From: Deltaproteobacteria bacterium
Lineage (GTDB): Bacteria > Myxococcota > Myxococcia > Myxococcales > SZAS-1
Length of the DNA stretch: 37,364 bases
NCBI GenBank assembly: GCA_018266075.1
Contig: JAFEBB010000073.1
Location: 1 to 37,364 of the forward strand
Reading direction: 5' to 3'
A program made the translations under genes and the position numbers. The notes under the pieces are model-generated. The model was not told where the DNA came from. It saw only the letters and a program-made list of their open reading frames with translations, and searched no databases. Positions 22,563-31,024 of the stretch are shown here, one piece after another; the stretch's first letter is position 1; every line of letters starts with the position of its first letter.

Positions 22563-24161
22563 ATGACCTACCGCGTCTCGAACATTGGCATCTGGCTCGA
22601 CGAGGACGAGAGCCTGCTGGGCAAGCGCGCAGCCGAGAAGCTGGGCGTCGACGCCCGGTCGGTCGGTGAGCTGCGCGTGGTCCGGAAGATCCTCGACGCC
22701 CGCAAGCGCAACCACCCGCGCTTCGTGTACCAGGTCGACGTGCAGGTGGAGCAGGGCCCGCGCATGCCGCGCCTCGGCGGCGACGTGATGCTCGCGCCGG
22801 AAGCGGACAAGCCGCTGCCGCCGGTGCGTGCACCGGAGCAGATGCCGATCATCGTCGGGCTCGGTCCGGCGGGGCTGTTCTGCGCGCTGGGGCTCCTGGA
22901 GCGCGGCGTTCGCAGCATCCTCATCGACCGCGGTCGCCCTGTTCAGCCGCGCCGCCGCGACGTGGCCAAGCTCTTCCGCGATGGCACGCTCGACCCGGAC
23001 AGCAACATGAACTTCGGCGAGGGCGGCGCCGGCGCGTACACCGACGGCAAGCTCGCCACGCGCGTGAGCCATCCTCAGGTCCGCAAGGTCGTCGAGACCT
23101 TCGCGCACTTCGCCAGCCTCGACCGCATCCTCACCGAGGGAAAGCCGCACGTCGGCTCGGACCTGCTGCCAGGCGCGATCTCGGCGTTCCGCGCGCACCT
23201 GGAAGAGCAGGGCTGCAAGGTGATGTGGGAGACGCGCGTCGACGATCTGCTCTACCGCGACGGCCGCTGCGTGGGCGTGAAGCTGCGCTCCGGCGAAAAG
23301 CTCGAGAGCGATCGCGTGATCCTCGCGCCGGGCAACTCCGCGCGAGAGCTGTACGAGCGCTTCGCCGCCGACGGCAAGCTCGAGCTCGAGCCCAAGCCGT
23401 TCGCGGTGGGGTTCCGCGTCGAGCATCCGCAGTCGATGATCGACAAGCTCCAGTACGGCGCCGCGTGCGGCAATCCCAAGCTGCCGGCCGCGGACTACAA
23501 GCTCGCCGAGAACCCGGTCGTGGGCGGGAAGCCGCGCGGCGTCTACAGCTTCTGCATGTGCCCGGGCGGCATCGTCGTCCCCACGCCGACCGAAGAGGGC
23601 ATGCAGTGCACCAACGGCATGTCCAACAGCCACCGCTCGGCCAAGTTCGCCAACGCGGGCATCGTGGCCGCGGTGACCCTCGAAGACTTCGCGCACGAGG
23701 GCTTCACCGGGCCGCTCGCGGGCCTGCAGTGGCAGCGCAAGTGGGAGAAGGCCGCGTTCGTGCTCGGCGGCGGCGGGTACATGGCCCCGGCGATGCGCGT
23801 GTCGGACTACCTCGCGAACGCCAGGCCCAGCGCGCTCGGCGACACGACCTATCGCCCCGGCTTGACCCCGGCCGACGTGAACCAGCTCTTCCCCGAGCCG
23901 GTGAAGGTGGCGCTCAAGGAGGCGTTGCGCGGCTTCGACCGGAAGATGCGTGGCTTTGCCTCGGGCGAGGGCGTGCTCATCGGCATCGAGGCGCGGACCA
24001 GCGCGCCCTTGCGCATCACCCGCGGCGACGACTTCCAGGCGACGGCGCTTCGCGGCCTTTATCCAGTGGGCGAAGGCTGCGGGTACGCCGGCGGAATCGT
24101 CTCGGCGGCGGTGGACGGGCTGCGGGCCGCTGAGCAAATCTGCGTCGAACTCGCGGCGTAG
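22563..24161 (+). CDS. FAD-dependent dehydrogenase (COG2509 type)
   Basis: 532 residues. Residues 1-90 form a small N-terminal domain (YRVSNIGIWLDEDES, RNHPRFVYQVDVQVE). The Rossmann motif VGLGPAGLFCALGLLERG begins at about 98 (Gly99, Gly101, Gly104) and is followed by the acidic ribose-binding end ILIDRG. Further family marks are NMNFGEGGAGAYTDGKL, PGNSARELYE, SFCMCPGGIVVPT, MSNSHRSAKFANAG and the C-terminal GEGCGYAGGIVSAAVDG that closes the FAD site. Length and layout match the COG2509 group. Physiological substrate is not established to my knowledge; oxidoreduction of a carbonyl or thiol compound is a guess. Confidence 0.88.
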   Translation: MTYRVSNIGIWLDEDESLLGKRAAEKLGVDARSVGELRVVRKILDARKRNHPRFVYQVDVQVEQGPRMPRLGGDVMLAPEADKPLPPVRAPEQMPIIVGLGPAGLFCALGLLERGVRSILIDRGRPVQPRRRDVAKLFRDGTLDPDSNMNFGEGGAGAYTDGKLATRVSHPQVRKVVETFAHFASLDRILTEGKPHVGSDLLPGAISAFRAHLEEQGCKVMWETRVDDLLYRDGRCVGVKLRSGEKLESDRVILAPGNSARELYERFAADGKLELEPKPFAVGFRVEHPQSMIDKLQYGAACGNPKLPAADYKLAENPVVGGKPRGVYSFCMCPGGIVVPTPTEEGMQCTNGMSNSHRSAKFANAGIVAAVTLEDFAHEGFTGPLAGLQWQRKWEKAAFVLGGGGYMAPAMRVSDYLANARPSALGDTTYRPGLTPADVNQLFPEPVKVALKEALRGFDRKMRGFASGEGVLIGIEARTSAPLRITRGDDFQATALRGLYPVGEGCGYAGGIVSAAVDGLRAAEQICVELAA

Positions 24162-24196
24162 GCGTGGTGTCCAACCCGAGAACCTCGGGAGGCTGC

Positions 24197-24547
24197 GTGA
24201 AGTACTTCGTCAAGAACGAGCACGGTGAGCTGACGTTCGGCTCCATCCACGAGCTGCGGGCCATGTTCCAGCAGGGCATGGTCGAGGCGGACGATGACGT
24301 CCGTCCCGAGGACAGCCAGATCTGGCGCAAGGCCGGCGCCATCCCCGAGCTGCGAGAGCTCGGAGCGTCGACGCGGGCATCGAACTCCCAGTTCGCCTTC
24401 ATCGCGGTGACGCTGGTGTGCCTGTCGGTCTCGCTGTATGCGCTCGTGCATCTGCACAACCTGCTGCTCGCCGCCATCTGCATGGTGCCGGTGATCGGCA
24501 TGAGCACGCGGGCCTTCACCAAGGCCATGAAACGGGAGCGGGGCTGA
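24197..24547 (+). CDS. GYF_2/DUF4339-like domain membrane protein, 116 residues
   Basis: A GTG at 24197 with GGGAGG just upstream is preferred to the GTG at 24164. The N-terminal domain (KYFVKNEHGELTFGSIHELR through DDVRPEDSQIWRKAGAIPEL) has the pattern of GYF_2-type domains: an aromatic strand, a G-x-hydrophobic turn, a helix and a W near the end. These are thought to bind Pro-rich peptides. Two membrane helices follow (about 66-105) with a short basic tail. It overlaps neither neighbour but sits 1 base before the SDR gene, so it is likely co-expressed with the flavoprotein and SDR. Confidence 0.7.
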   Translation: MKYFVKNEHGELTFGSIHELRAMFQQGMVEADDDVRPEDSQIWRKAGAIPELRELGASTRASNSQFAFIAVTLVCLSVSLYALVHLHNLLLAAICMVPVIGMSTRAFTKAMKRERG

Positions 24548-24548
24548 C

Positions 24549-25328
24549 ATGGGCGACACCCAGAAGGCGCTGGTGACCGGCGCATCCAGCGGCATCGGCT
24601 ACGCGCTGTGCAAGAAGCTCGCGGCGCGCGGCGTGGAGGTCTGGGTCTCTGCGCGTCGGCAAGAGCTGCTCGACAAACTCGTCGGCGAGATCACCGCCGC
24701 GGGCGGCAAGGCGCACCCCTTCGTCCTCGACGTGAGCCGCGCCGACGAGACCCACGACAAGCTCCTCAAGCTCGACGCCGATGTCGGCGGCATCGACCTC
24801 GTCGTCGCCAATGCGGGGCTCGGCGGTGAGCAGGGCGCGCGCACCGTGGTGGAGACCGGCTGGAAAGAGGTTCGCGATCTCTTCCAGGTGAACCTGCTTG
24901 GCGCGGCGGCCACGCTCACGCCGTTCGTGAAGCCCATGGTGGAGCGCAAGAAGGGCCACCTGGTGGGGGTGTCGAGCATTGCGGCGCGGCTGCCCATTCC
25001 GCGCGGCGCGCCCTACGGCGCGAGCAAGGCCGGGCTCACCTTTCTCCTCGAGAGCATGGACATCGAGCTGCGCGCGCTGGGCGTCCCGGTGACGGTGGTT
25101 GAGCCCGGCTTCGTGCGCACGCCCATGAGCGATCAGCTCGTGAACGATCCGCGGCCGTTCCTGGTGGAAGTCGACGACGCCGCCGAGATCATCGACCGCG
25201 GCATCCAGCGCCAGGCGCGCATGGTGCGCTTCCCGTGGATCCTGGGCGCCATCTCCAGCAGCACCAATGCGTTGCCCCGCGCGTTCTCGGCGCCGCTCAT
25301 CCGCAACGCGACCAAGCCGCGCGCCTGA
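24549..25328 (+). CDS. Short-chain dehydrogenase/reductase
   Basis: 259 residues with the classical SDR marks: TGASSGIG at 10-17 for the dinucleotide, NAG at 88-90, Ser142/143, and Tyr156-x3-Lys160 (YGASK). An arginine pair after the second strand (SARRQ, 35-38) suggests NADP(H) preference. The catalytic tetrad is complete. Substrate cannot be told. The C-terminus (FPWILGAISSSTNALP) resembles SDRs with a hydrophobic tail associated with membranes. Its stop is directly adjacent to the stop of the convergent HdeD-type gene, with no base between. Confidence 0.9.
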   Translation: MGDTQKALVTGASSGIGYALCKKLAARGVEVWVSARRQELLDKLVGEITAAGGKAHPFVLDVSRADETHDKLLKLDADVGGIDLVVANAGLGGEQGARTVVETGWKEVRDLFQVNLLGAAATLTPFVKPMVERKKGHLVGVSSIAARLPIPRGAPYGASKAGLTFLLESMDIELRALGVPVTVVEPGFVRTPMSDQLVNDPRPFLVEVDDAAEIIDRGIQRQARMVRFPWILGAISSSTNALPRAFSAPLIRNATKPRA

Positions 25329-25874
25329 TCAGACCGCCGCTTCGGGAACGCGCCGGTGCAGCTTCACGCCGAGCATGATCAGCGTGGCCCCGAAGGCCAG
25401 CGCGTAGGCGCCGAGCAGGTACACCAGCCCGAGCATCCCCGCTCTGGGCCAGACCAGCATCAGCACGCCCAGCACCAGCGAGAGCACGCCGCCCAGGCCG
25501 AGCAGCCACTCGCCTTCGATCTCCTTGCGCAGCCGAAAGGCCGCGGAGATCTCCATCACGCCGGTGATGATGGCCCACGCGCTCACCAGGAGGAGCATGG
25601 CGATGGCCGCGCTCGAGGGGAACACGAGCGCGATGAAGCCGATGATGAGCCCGGTGATGCCCTGGAGCACCAGCGGCGCCCAGGGCTGGTGGCCGCGCGC
25701 GGCGCGGACGGAGGAGATGAGCGCGAAGAAGCCGTCGAAGATGGCGTAGAGGCCGAAGAACATCACCAGCGCGCCGAGCCCCGACCACGGCCGCGAGAAG
25801 CAGAGCAGGCCGAAGATCAGCGCGATCACGCCGCGCACCACCACCATCCACCAGTTCTTGGCGAGAGATTCCAT
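25329..25874 (-). CDS. HdeD-family membrane protein, 181 residues
   Basis: Start is the ATG at 25874 (MESLAKNWWMVVVRGVIALI). Six membrane helices in three pairs with glycine/proline-rich turns, and the pattern WWMVVVRGVIALIFGLLCF...GLYAIFDGFFALI, match the HdeD/DUF308 family. E. coli HdeD is linked to acid resistance; in other bacteria the role is unclear. It follows nuoD on the same strand 70 bases downstream with a 15-bp palindrome in between, so it probably has its own control. Confidence 0.85.
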   Translation of the reverse strand: MESLAKNWWMVVVRGVIALIFGLLCFSRPWSGLGALVMFFGLYAIFDGFFALISSVRAARGHQPWAPLVLQGITGLIIGFIALVFPSSAAIAMLLLVSAWAIITGVMEISAAFRLRKEIEGEWLLGLGGVLSLVLGVLMLVWPRAGMLGLVYLLGAYALAFGATLIMLGVKLHRRVPEAAV

Positions 25875-25882
25875 GCCGCCAA

Positions 25883-25897
25883 CGTGGACAGTCCACG
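25883..25897. promoter_or_regulatory. 15-bp perfect palindrome between nuoD and the HdeD-family gene
   Basis: CGTGGACAGTCCACG: seven-base arms around one base, 9 bases before the start at 25874. It may be an operator for that gene or part of the nuoD mRNA end; no T tract follows. Confidence 0.35.
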
Positions 25898-25944
25898 GGC
25901 CGACGACAAGGCCAGTTCTCGGAGAGCGACCGAACGGCCGAGGG

Positions 25945-27195
25945 CTACTGCTCCACCTCGCCACCGATCATGTTGATGGTGTCGAAGGTCGGCACCATGT
26001 CGGCGAGGAGCGAGCCCTCGATCATGCTGGGCAGGCCCGAGAGGATGGGGATGCCCGGCGCGCGGCAGTGGACCTTGTACGGGCGGCCCGAGCCGTCGCT
26101 CACCACGTAGAAGCCCAGCTCGCCGTTGGCGGCCTCGGTGTAGCCGTAGGCCTCTCCCGGCGGGATCTGGATGCCCTCGATGATGAGCTTGAAGTGCGCC
26201 ATCACGCCTTCGATGGTGGCGTACACGGCGGGCTTGGGCGGCAGCGCCACGCGCCAGTCGCCCACGATCACCGGGCCGGCGGGGATGTTCTGCAGCGCCT
26301 GGCGGATGATGCGGTCGCTCTGCTTCAGCTCCTCCACGCGGATGGCGTAGCGGTCGAAGTTGTCGCCGTTGGAGCCCACCGGCACGTCGAAGTCGAGCTT
26401 GTCGTAGGCGAAGTAGGGCGCCGCCTTGCGCACGTCGTAGCCCACGCCGCACGCGCGCAGGCACGGACCGGTGAAGCCCCAGTCGATGGCCTCTTCCTTG
26501 CTGATGATGCCCGTCTTCACCGTGCGGTCGAGGAAGATGCGGTTGCGCGTGAGGAGGATGTCCACCTCTTCGCGCAGCTCGGCGCAGCGGTTCAGCGTGG
26601 CGATGAGCTTCTCCGAGAAGCCCACCGGGAGATCGCGCTCCACGCCGCCCACGCGGCCAAACGTCGTCGTGAGCCGCGCGCCGGTGAGCTCGCTCACGCG
26701 GTCCCACAAGAGCTCGCGGGCCTCCACGCCGTAGAGGAACGCGGTGAAGCCACCCAGCTCGAGCGCCATGGCGCCCACGAGCGTGAAGTGGTCGCACATG
26801 CGGTGCATCTCGCTGGCGATGGTGCGGATCCACTTGGCGCGCTCGGGGATCTCGATGCCCGCGAGCTTCTCCACCGCGTGGAGGTAGCCAAAGTTGTTCA
26901 TCATCGCCGACACGTAGTTCAGCCGATCCGTGTACGGCAGGCACTGCGTCCAGGTGCTGTTCTCGCAGCTCTTCTCGAAGCCGCGGTGCAGGAAGCCAAT
27001 CTCCGGCTCGGCCTTGATGATGGTCTCGCCGTCGAGCTCCATGCGCATGCGCACGGTGCCGTGCATGGCCGGGTGCGACGGGCCGAAGTTCACCAACATG
27101 TGCCGGGTGGGAAGATCCGCCTCGAGCTCGTCGGGCTCGCCGGCGCTCGGGTTGACCTCACTCACCTTCTCGTTGCTGTGCGGAACGGTAGCCAT
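25945..27195 (-). CDS. nuoD: NADH-quinone oxidoreductase subunit D (complex I)
   Basis: 416 residues. NuoD forms the quinone-binding site with NuoB at the base of the peripheral arm. Diagnostic segments are NFGPSHPAMHGTVRMRMELD, EIGFLHRGFEKSCEN, LPYTDRLNYVSAMMNN, WTQCLPYTDR, the internal YDVRKAAPYFAYDKLDFDVP and the C-terminal SLLADMVPTFDTINMIGGEV close. A hydrophilic stretch of about 28 residues precedes the conserved part. It follows nuoC by 27 bases. No nuoE, F or G comes next; the operon ends here in this window. Confidence 0.97.
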   Translation of the reverse strand: MATVPHSNEKVSEVNPSAGEPDELEADLPTRHMLVNFGPSHPAMHGTVRMRMELDGETIIKAEPEIGFLHRGFEKSCENSTWTQCLPYTDRLNYVSAMMNNFGYLHAVEKLAGIEIPERAKWIRTIASEMHRMCDHFTLVGAMALELGGFTAFLYGVEARELLWDRVSELTGARLTTTFGRVGGVERDLPVGFSEKLIATLNRCAELREEVDILLTRNRIFLDRTVKTGIISKEEAIDWGFTGPCLRACGVGYDVRKAAPYFAYDKLDFDVPVGSNGDNFDRYAIRVEELKQSDRIIRQALQNIPAGPVIVGDWRVALPPKPAVYATIEGVMAHFKLIIEGIQIPPGEAYGYTEAANGELGFYVVSDGSGRPYKVHCRAPGIPILSGLPSMIEGSLLADMVPTFDTINMIGGEVEQ

Positions 27196-27222
27196 TCGAG
27201 GGATCCGGATTTAACGAGAATG

Positions 27223-27768
27223 TTAAGACGTCTTGGGGCTGGCGCCGGGGCCACGGACGAGGTCGCGGAAGTCGCGCTCCTCCACCAGCGGCTGGCGGCC
27301 CTTGAGCGGGTAGTCCTTGCGGAGCGGGTGGCCCACGAACTCCTCGTACATGTAAAGGCGCTTCATGTTCGTGTGGCCGGTGAACGTGATGCCGTACATG
27401 TCCCAGACCATGCGCTCCCACCAGTCGGCCGTCTTCCACACGGTGGACACGGTGGGGACCTCGGGGTTCTTGCCCGGCGCGGGCTCGTCCACGCGGACCT
27501 TGAGGCGCACGCGCTTGTTCTTGGTCACCGAGTACAGGTGGTAGATGACCTCGAACCGCGGGCTCGCCTCGGGCAAGAGCATGCGGTCCACGGCGGTGAC
27601 GCTCTCGAGGAGCTTGAAGTCGAGCGCCTCGTCGGTCTTCAGGAACTGGCAGATCTCCACCAGCTGCGCGGCGTTGACGACGGCCGTGTCGTCGCCGCGC
27701 GCGTGGTGGGTCTCGAGGATCGCCGCGCCAAACTTCTCCTTCAGGCGGTCCAGGGCAAGCTGGCTCAT
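27223..27768 (-). CDS. nuoC: NADH-quinone oxidoreductase subunit C (complex I)
   Basis: 181 residues from the ATG at 27768. The 30-kDa-subunit signature is present: WWERMVWDMYGITFTGHTN, then LRKDYPLKG. NuoC lies beside NuoD in the peripheral arm. It is separate from nuoD, not fused as in E. coli. Upstream in the reading direction is a 98-base gap after the cysteine-rich lipoprotein gene, with CCCC-TAGGAAAAT-GGGG as a weak hairpin and a TAATTT that might be a -10, so nuoCD probably has its own promoter. Confidence 0.96.
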   Translation of the reverse strand: MSQLALDRLKEKFGAAILETHHARGDDTAVVNAAQLVEICQFLKTDEALDFKLLESVTAVDRMLLPEASPRFEVIYHLYSVTKNKRVRLKVRVDEPAPGKNPEVPTVSTVWKTADWWERMVWDMYGITFTGHTNMKRLYMYEEFVGHPLRKDYPLKGRQPLVEERDFRDLVRGPGASPKTS

Positions 27769-27866
27769 CAAGGCTCCCAGGGCAGACGGAGGCGCGCGGA
27801 AATTACCGCTGCGGGCCCCATTTTCCTAGGGGTTTCGCGCTCGCTCGCTTGGTCGAGGCGGGCGGC

Positions 27867-28382
27867 CTACTCGTAGAAGATGTTGCAGCCGCCCGCGTCG
27901 CCGCAGGGGCTCCCGCAGAAGCCCGCGTCGTTGATGGTGCCCTGGCAGATCTGGCAGCCGCCGTCGGGGATGCCCTTGCAGCGCAGGTTGCAGTTCGAGG
28001 TGCAGTTGTTGATGTAGCAGGTCGTGGCGTTCTGGCAGTAGGCGCCGCAGCCGCCGCCGGGGCAGTCGATGACGTTGTTGCCCGTGCCCTGCGCGGAGAG
28101 GGTGCAGTCGCCCTTGAGGCAGCCCAGCGTGGACGACGCGCCCGGGGTGATGTCGGCGTTGCAGCTGCCGCCGGGGCAGTTGAGGGTGCAGCTGTTGGCG
28201 TTGCACTGGAAGAAGCAGTTGCCCGCGGCGCAGTTGTCGTTGCAGTCCTTGTCGCAGGTGCACTGGTCGTTGGATGCGCACTCGACGGGCGTGAGGTTCT
28301 TCGACGCCGGCGGGGCGTCGCTGCACGCCGCGCACGCGACGAGCAGGAGCGTCAGCGAAGCCAATCGGACGGGGCGGGCCAT
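27867..28382 (-). CDS. Cysteine-rich lipoprotein, 171 residues
   Basis: Signal peptide with lipobox LVAC, Cys17 being the likely lipidated residue (Cys20 follows). The mature part has about 24 further cysteines spaced every four to eight residues, with repeats of the kind CPGGSCNADI and CPGGGCGAYC. Such density implies many disulfides or a metal-loaded shell. No known domain is recognised; the CxxxC-rich, Gly/Asn-rich style resembles myxobacterial surface proteins. It lies between complex I genes but nothing links it to respiration. Confidence 0.75.
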   Translation of the reverse strand: MARPVRLASLTLLLVACAACSDAPPASKNLTPVECASNDQCTCDKDCNDNCAAGNCFFQCNANSCTLNCPGGSCNADITPGASSTLGCLKGDCTLSAQGTGNNVIDCPGGGCGAYCQNATTCYINNCTSNCNLRCKGIPDGGCQICQGTINDAGFCGSPCGDAGGCNIFYE

Positions 28383-28420
28383 GGGCCGATTCTAGGCCGA
28401 CTTCCTGGTTTGCGTGCACC

Positions 28421-30964
28421 TCAAGCGAGCTGCGAAAGCGCCTTCCACTGGGCGAGCACCCGGGCGTAGCCGCGCGCCTCGAACCAGCCGAGCGCCTGCT
28501 GAAGGCCTTCCCGGGCCACGAAGGCGCGCCCCACGGCCAGCGCCTGGTGCGAGACCACGTTCTGCGGCGGGATCTTGGCGGCGCCGCGCTCGAGGGTTTC
28601 GCGGGCAGCCGCGTCCTGGCCGGCGAGGCGGAGGGCGGCGGCGGTGAGGGCGTAGATCTCGCCGGGGTCGAGCTCTTCGACCCATGCCGTTGACCGCTCC
28701 TCGAGCTCGTCGAGGGCGGCGAGGAGCTCGCTGCGGGCGCGGCCGAGGTCGAGCCGGTCGCGCGTCTTGGCGAAGCGGAGCAGGCGGCTCTTGCCGGAGA
28801 GCGCGCGGGTCTGGGCGAGGAGCATGGCCCAGCCGTTGGCCTCGGCGTGCTTGCGCGCGGTGACGATGAAGGCGTCGGCCTCGGCGAGCGCGCCTCGAGC
28901 GATGGCCACGTGCGCGAGCACCGCGGGCGCCTCGGCCTTGCCCGCGTGGTTGCCGATGGTGACGGAGAGCTTGCCGTAGAGCGTCTCCGAGGCGCGAGCG
29001 CGCTCGAGCTCGCCCAGCTCGGTGAGCACCAGCGCGAGGTTGTGGGTGGCGATGGCCTCGCGGCGCAGCCAGCCGGTGGTGCGGCCCAGGTCGCGGCTGC
29101 GCTCGAAGGCCTTCTTCGCCTGCGCGAGCTCTCCCATGCCGAAGTGGAGGATGGCCCGCGCGTTCCACGCGAGGCACTCCTCGCGCTTCTCGCCCAGGCG
29201 CTGGGTGAGCGCGACCAGCTGCTCGGCCAGCGTCCGGGCGCGATCGAAGTCGCCCGAGCCCGACGAGGCCATCACCTCGGCGCGCAACAGATGCAGCATC
29301 AGCGCGTCGTCCTGGAGGTCCTTGGCGGGCACGCGCCGCCGCACCTCGCCGCAGATCTCCAGCGCCTGCTGCGGCCGCCCCAGGATCTCCGACGCGAACC
29401 ACGCCCACGTCTTGGCCCAGCGCACCCAGAGCTGCGCCGCCGCCGGACCCTCGAGCCGAACCAGCCGGTGGTGCGCCTCTTCGAACGCGCGGATGGTGTC
29501 GTCGCGGCGCACCAGGTGTGAGAGCGCCTCGGCGCGGCCGAGCTCCACCGCGGCCAGGGCGGCGTCGGGCGAGAGCGCGTCCCATTGGTCGACGAGCGGC
29601 CGCGGCCGGGCGCGCAGCATGGCGCCTGCGGTTCCGGGCGGCAGCGGGGTGGGCGCCGGCGAGGTGTGTCCAAGCGGCTCCAGGGTGCGCAGCGCGGCAT
29701 CGGGCTGGCCCGCGAAGATCTGCGCATCGGCCAGCCGGCGCAGGAGCACCACCTTGCGCACGCCGACGGCGTCCTGAACGGCCTGCTCCAGCGCCGAGCG
29801 CCGGCCCTCGCCCGCGCGCACGTCGGCGAGCGCCTCCAGCCACATCGACCGCGCCGGACCGGACATCGCCGGCGCAGCCAACGGCACCAGCTCCTCGGCG
29901 CGCGCCGCAAACTCGCTCGGCGCGAGCGCCTCGAGCGTGCGCGCGGCCCAGGCACCCGCAGAGAGACGCCAGGCCTTTGCTTGCGCGTCATCGACCGACT
30001 TCGCGAGCGACGCACGCAACCGGGTGTCGTTCAGCAGCGCTGTTGTGTCGCGTCGGGTGACGACGCCTGCTCTCTCGAGCGCGTCCATCGGCGCCACGTC
30101 GCCCAGCGCGTCCAGCGGCGCCTCGCCGCCGAGGATGGCCAGCGCCTGCGCGAGTCGAGCTGCGGGCTCGCCGAGCGCGCGGACGTTCGCCAGACGGAGC
30201 GCGTCGAAGCTCGCGGCCGAGGGATCGGCGAGCAGCGCCAACGCCAGCCCGGGATTTCCGCGCGACACGGTCACGAGCCGGGTTGCGTCGGCGGTCGACG
30301 CGCCCCGCGCAGTGAGCAGCGCTTCGAGCGCGTCGTTCTCGAGCGGTCCCAGCTCCAGTGCACGAAAGCCCTCGCGCATCGCGGGCCAGCCGGCGGCGAA
30401 GGCCGGCGCAGCGTGCTCCGGCGCCGCGTCGAGCGAGAGCAGCAGCACCAGCGGCAGCCGCTCCTCGAGGTGCGCCAGGTAATCGATGAACGCGAGCGAG
30501 TCGGCGTCGGCGAGGTGCACGTCGTCGAAGGCGAGCAGCAGAGGTCCTGTGCCCGAGTGAAGCGCCAGCCAACGCGCGAGCTCCACGAAGGCGGCCTCGC
30601 GGCGACCTGCATCGTCGAGCGCGGCCGTGGCGGTGCGGGACAAATCCGGAATCACGAGCTCAGCGAGCAGCTCCGCAGCGAGCAACTTGCGCTCGCCGTC
30701 GAGCTCGGCGAGCTCGGGCGCGCCGAGGATGGCGTCCAGCGTCGTGGCCTCGGGGCGCAGCGCGCGGAGCAGGGCGGCGGGCGCGTCGTGTCCGGGGACG
30801 ACGAAGGCGGGCCTCTGCTGCGCATGGAGCCTGTCGGCGAACGCCTGGAGCAGGGTGGTGCGGCCCATGCCCTCCGGCGCGGACACCGCGAGCTTCACGG
30901 CCGCGCGCTCGCTCACGGCCTGGGCCGCTGCGGTCTCGAGCTCGGTGAGGAGGGCGTTCGACAT
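28421..30964 (-). CDS. Large ATPase/TPR signalling protein with unusual Walker A motif
   Basis: 847 residues. The N-terminal 250 residues form an AAA_16-like NTPase: P-loop APEGMGRT at 29-36, in which the usual lysine is arginine, and Walker B LLLAFDD at about 142-148 followed by VHLADADSLAFIDYL. The remaining 500 or more residues are helical TPR-like repeats (for example RSDLGRTTGWLRREAIATHN-like segments). This layout is known from regulators of the MalT/STAND type and from domains beside Ser/Thr kinases, but there is no DNA-binding or kinase domain here. The start has no ribosome site; a -10 TAGAAT lies 14 bases before it. Confidence 0.8.
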   Translation of the reverse strand: MSNALLTELETAAAQAVSERAAVKLAVSAPEGMGRTTLLQAFADRLHAQQRPAFVVPGHDAPAALLRALRPEATTLDAILGAPELAELDGERKLLAAELLAELVIPDLSRTATAALDDAGRREAAFVELARWLALHSGTGPLLLAFDDVHLADADSLAFIDYLAHLEERLPLVLLLSLDAAPEHAAPAFAAGWPAMREGFRALELGPLENDALEALLTARGASTADATRLVTVSRGNPGLALALLADPSAASFDALRLANVRALGEPAARLAQALAILGGEAPLDALGDVAPMDALERAGVVTRRDTTALLNDTRLRASLAKSVDDAQAKAWRLSAGAWAARTLEALAPSEFAARAEELVPLAAPAMSGPARSMWLEALADVRAGEGRRSALEQAVQDAVGVRKVVLLRRLADAQIFAGQPDAALRTLEPLGHTSPAPTPLPPGTAGAMLRARPRPLVDQWDALSPDAALAAVELGRAEALSHLVRRDDTIRAFEEAHHRLVRLEGPAAAQLWVRWAKTWAWFASEILGRPQQALEICGEVRRRVPAKDLQDDALMLHLLRAEVMASSGSGDFDRARTLAEQLVALTQRLGEKREECLAWNARAILHFGMGELAQAKKAFERSRDLGRTTGWLRREAIATHNLALVLTELGELERARASETLYGKLSVTIGNHAGKAEAPAVLAHVAIARGALAEADAFIVTARKHAEANGWAMLLAQTRALSGKSRLLRFAKTRDRLDLGRARSELLAALDELEERSTAWVEELDPGEIYALTAAALRLAGQDAAARETLERGAAKIPPQNVVSHQALAVGRAFVAREGLQQALGWFEARGYARVLAQWKALSQLA

Positions 30965-30978
30965 GTCGGCCGAGCGCG

Positions 30979-31019
30979 ATTCTAGCGGGGCCGACTCCTG
31001 TCGACGGTGACCGTCGACA
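30979..31019 (-). promoter_or_regulatory. Promoter with a 21-bp palindromic operator over its -35 region
   Basis: Leftward -10 TAGAAT (30984-30979) lies 14 bases before the ATPase gene start. At the -35 position there is no TTGACA but a palindrome with arms TGTCGACGGT and ACCGTCGACA around one base (30999-31019). A dyad covering the -35 suits either an activator replacing the -35 or a repressor. It could also act as a hairpin after the ROK gene, whose stop is 6 bases away. Confidence 0.55.
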
Positions 31020-31024
31020 CGTCC

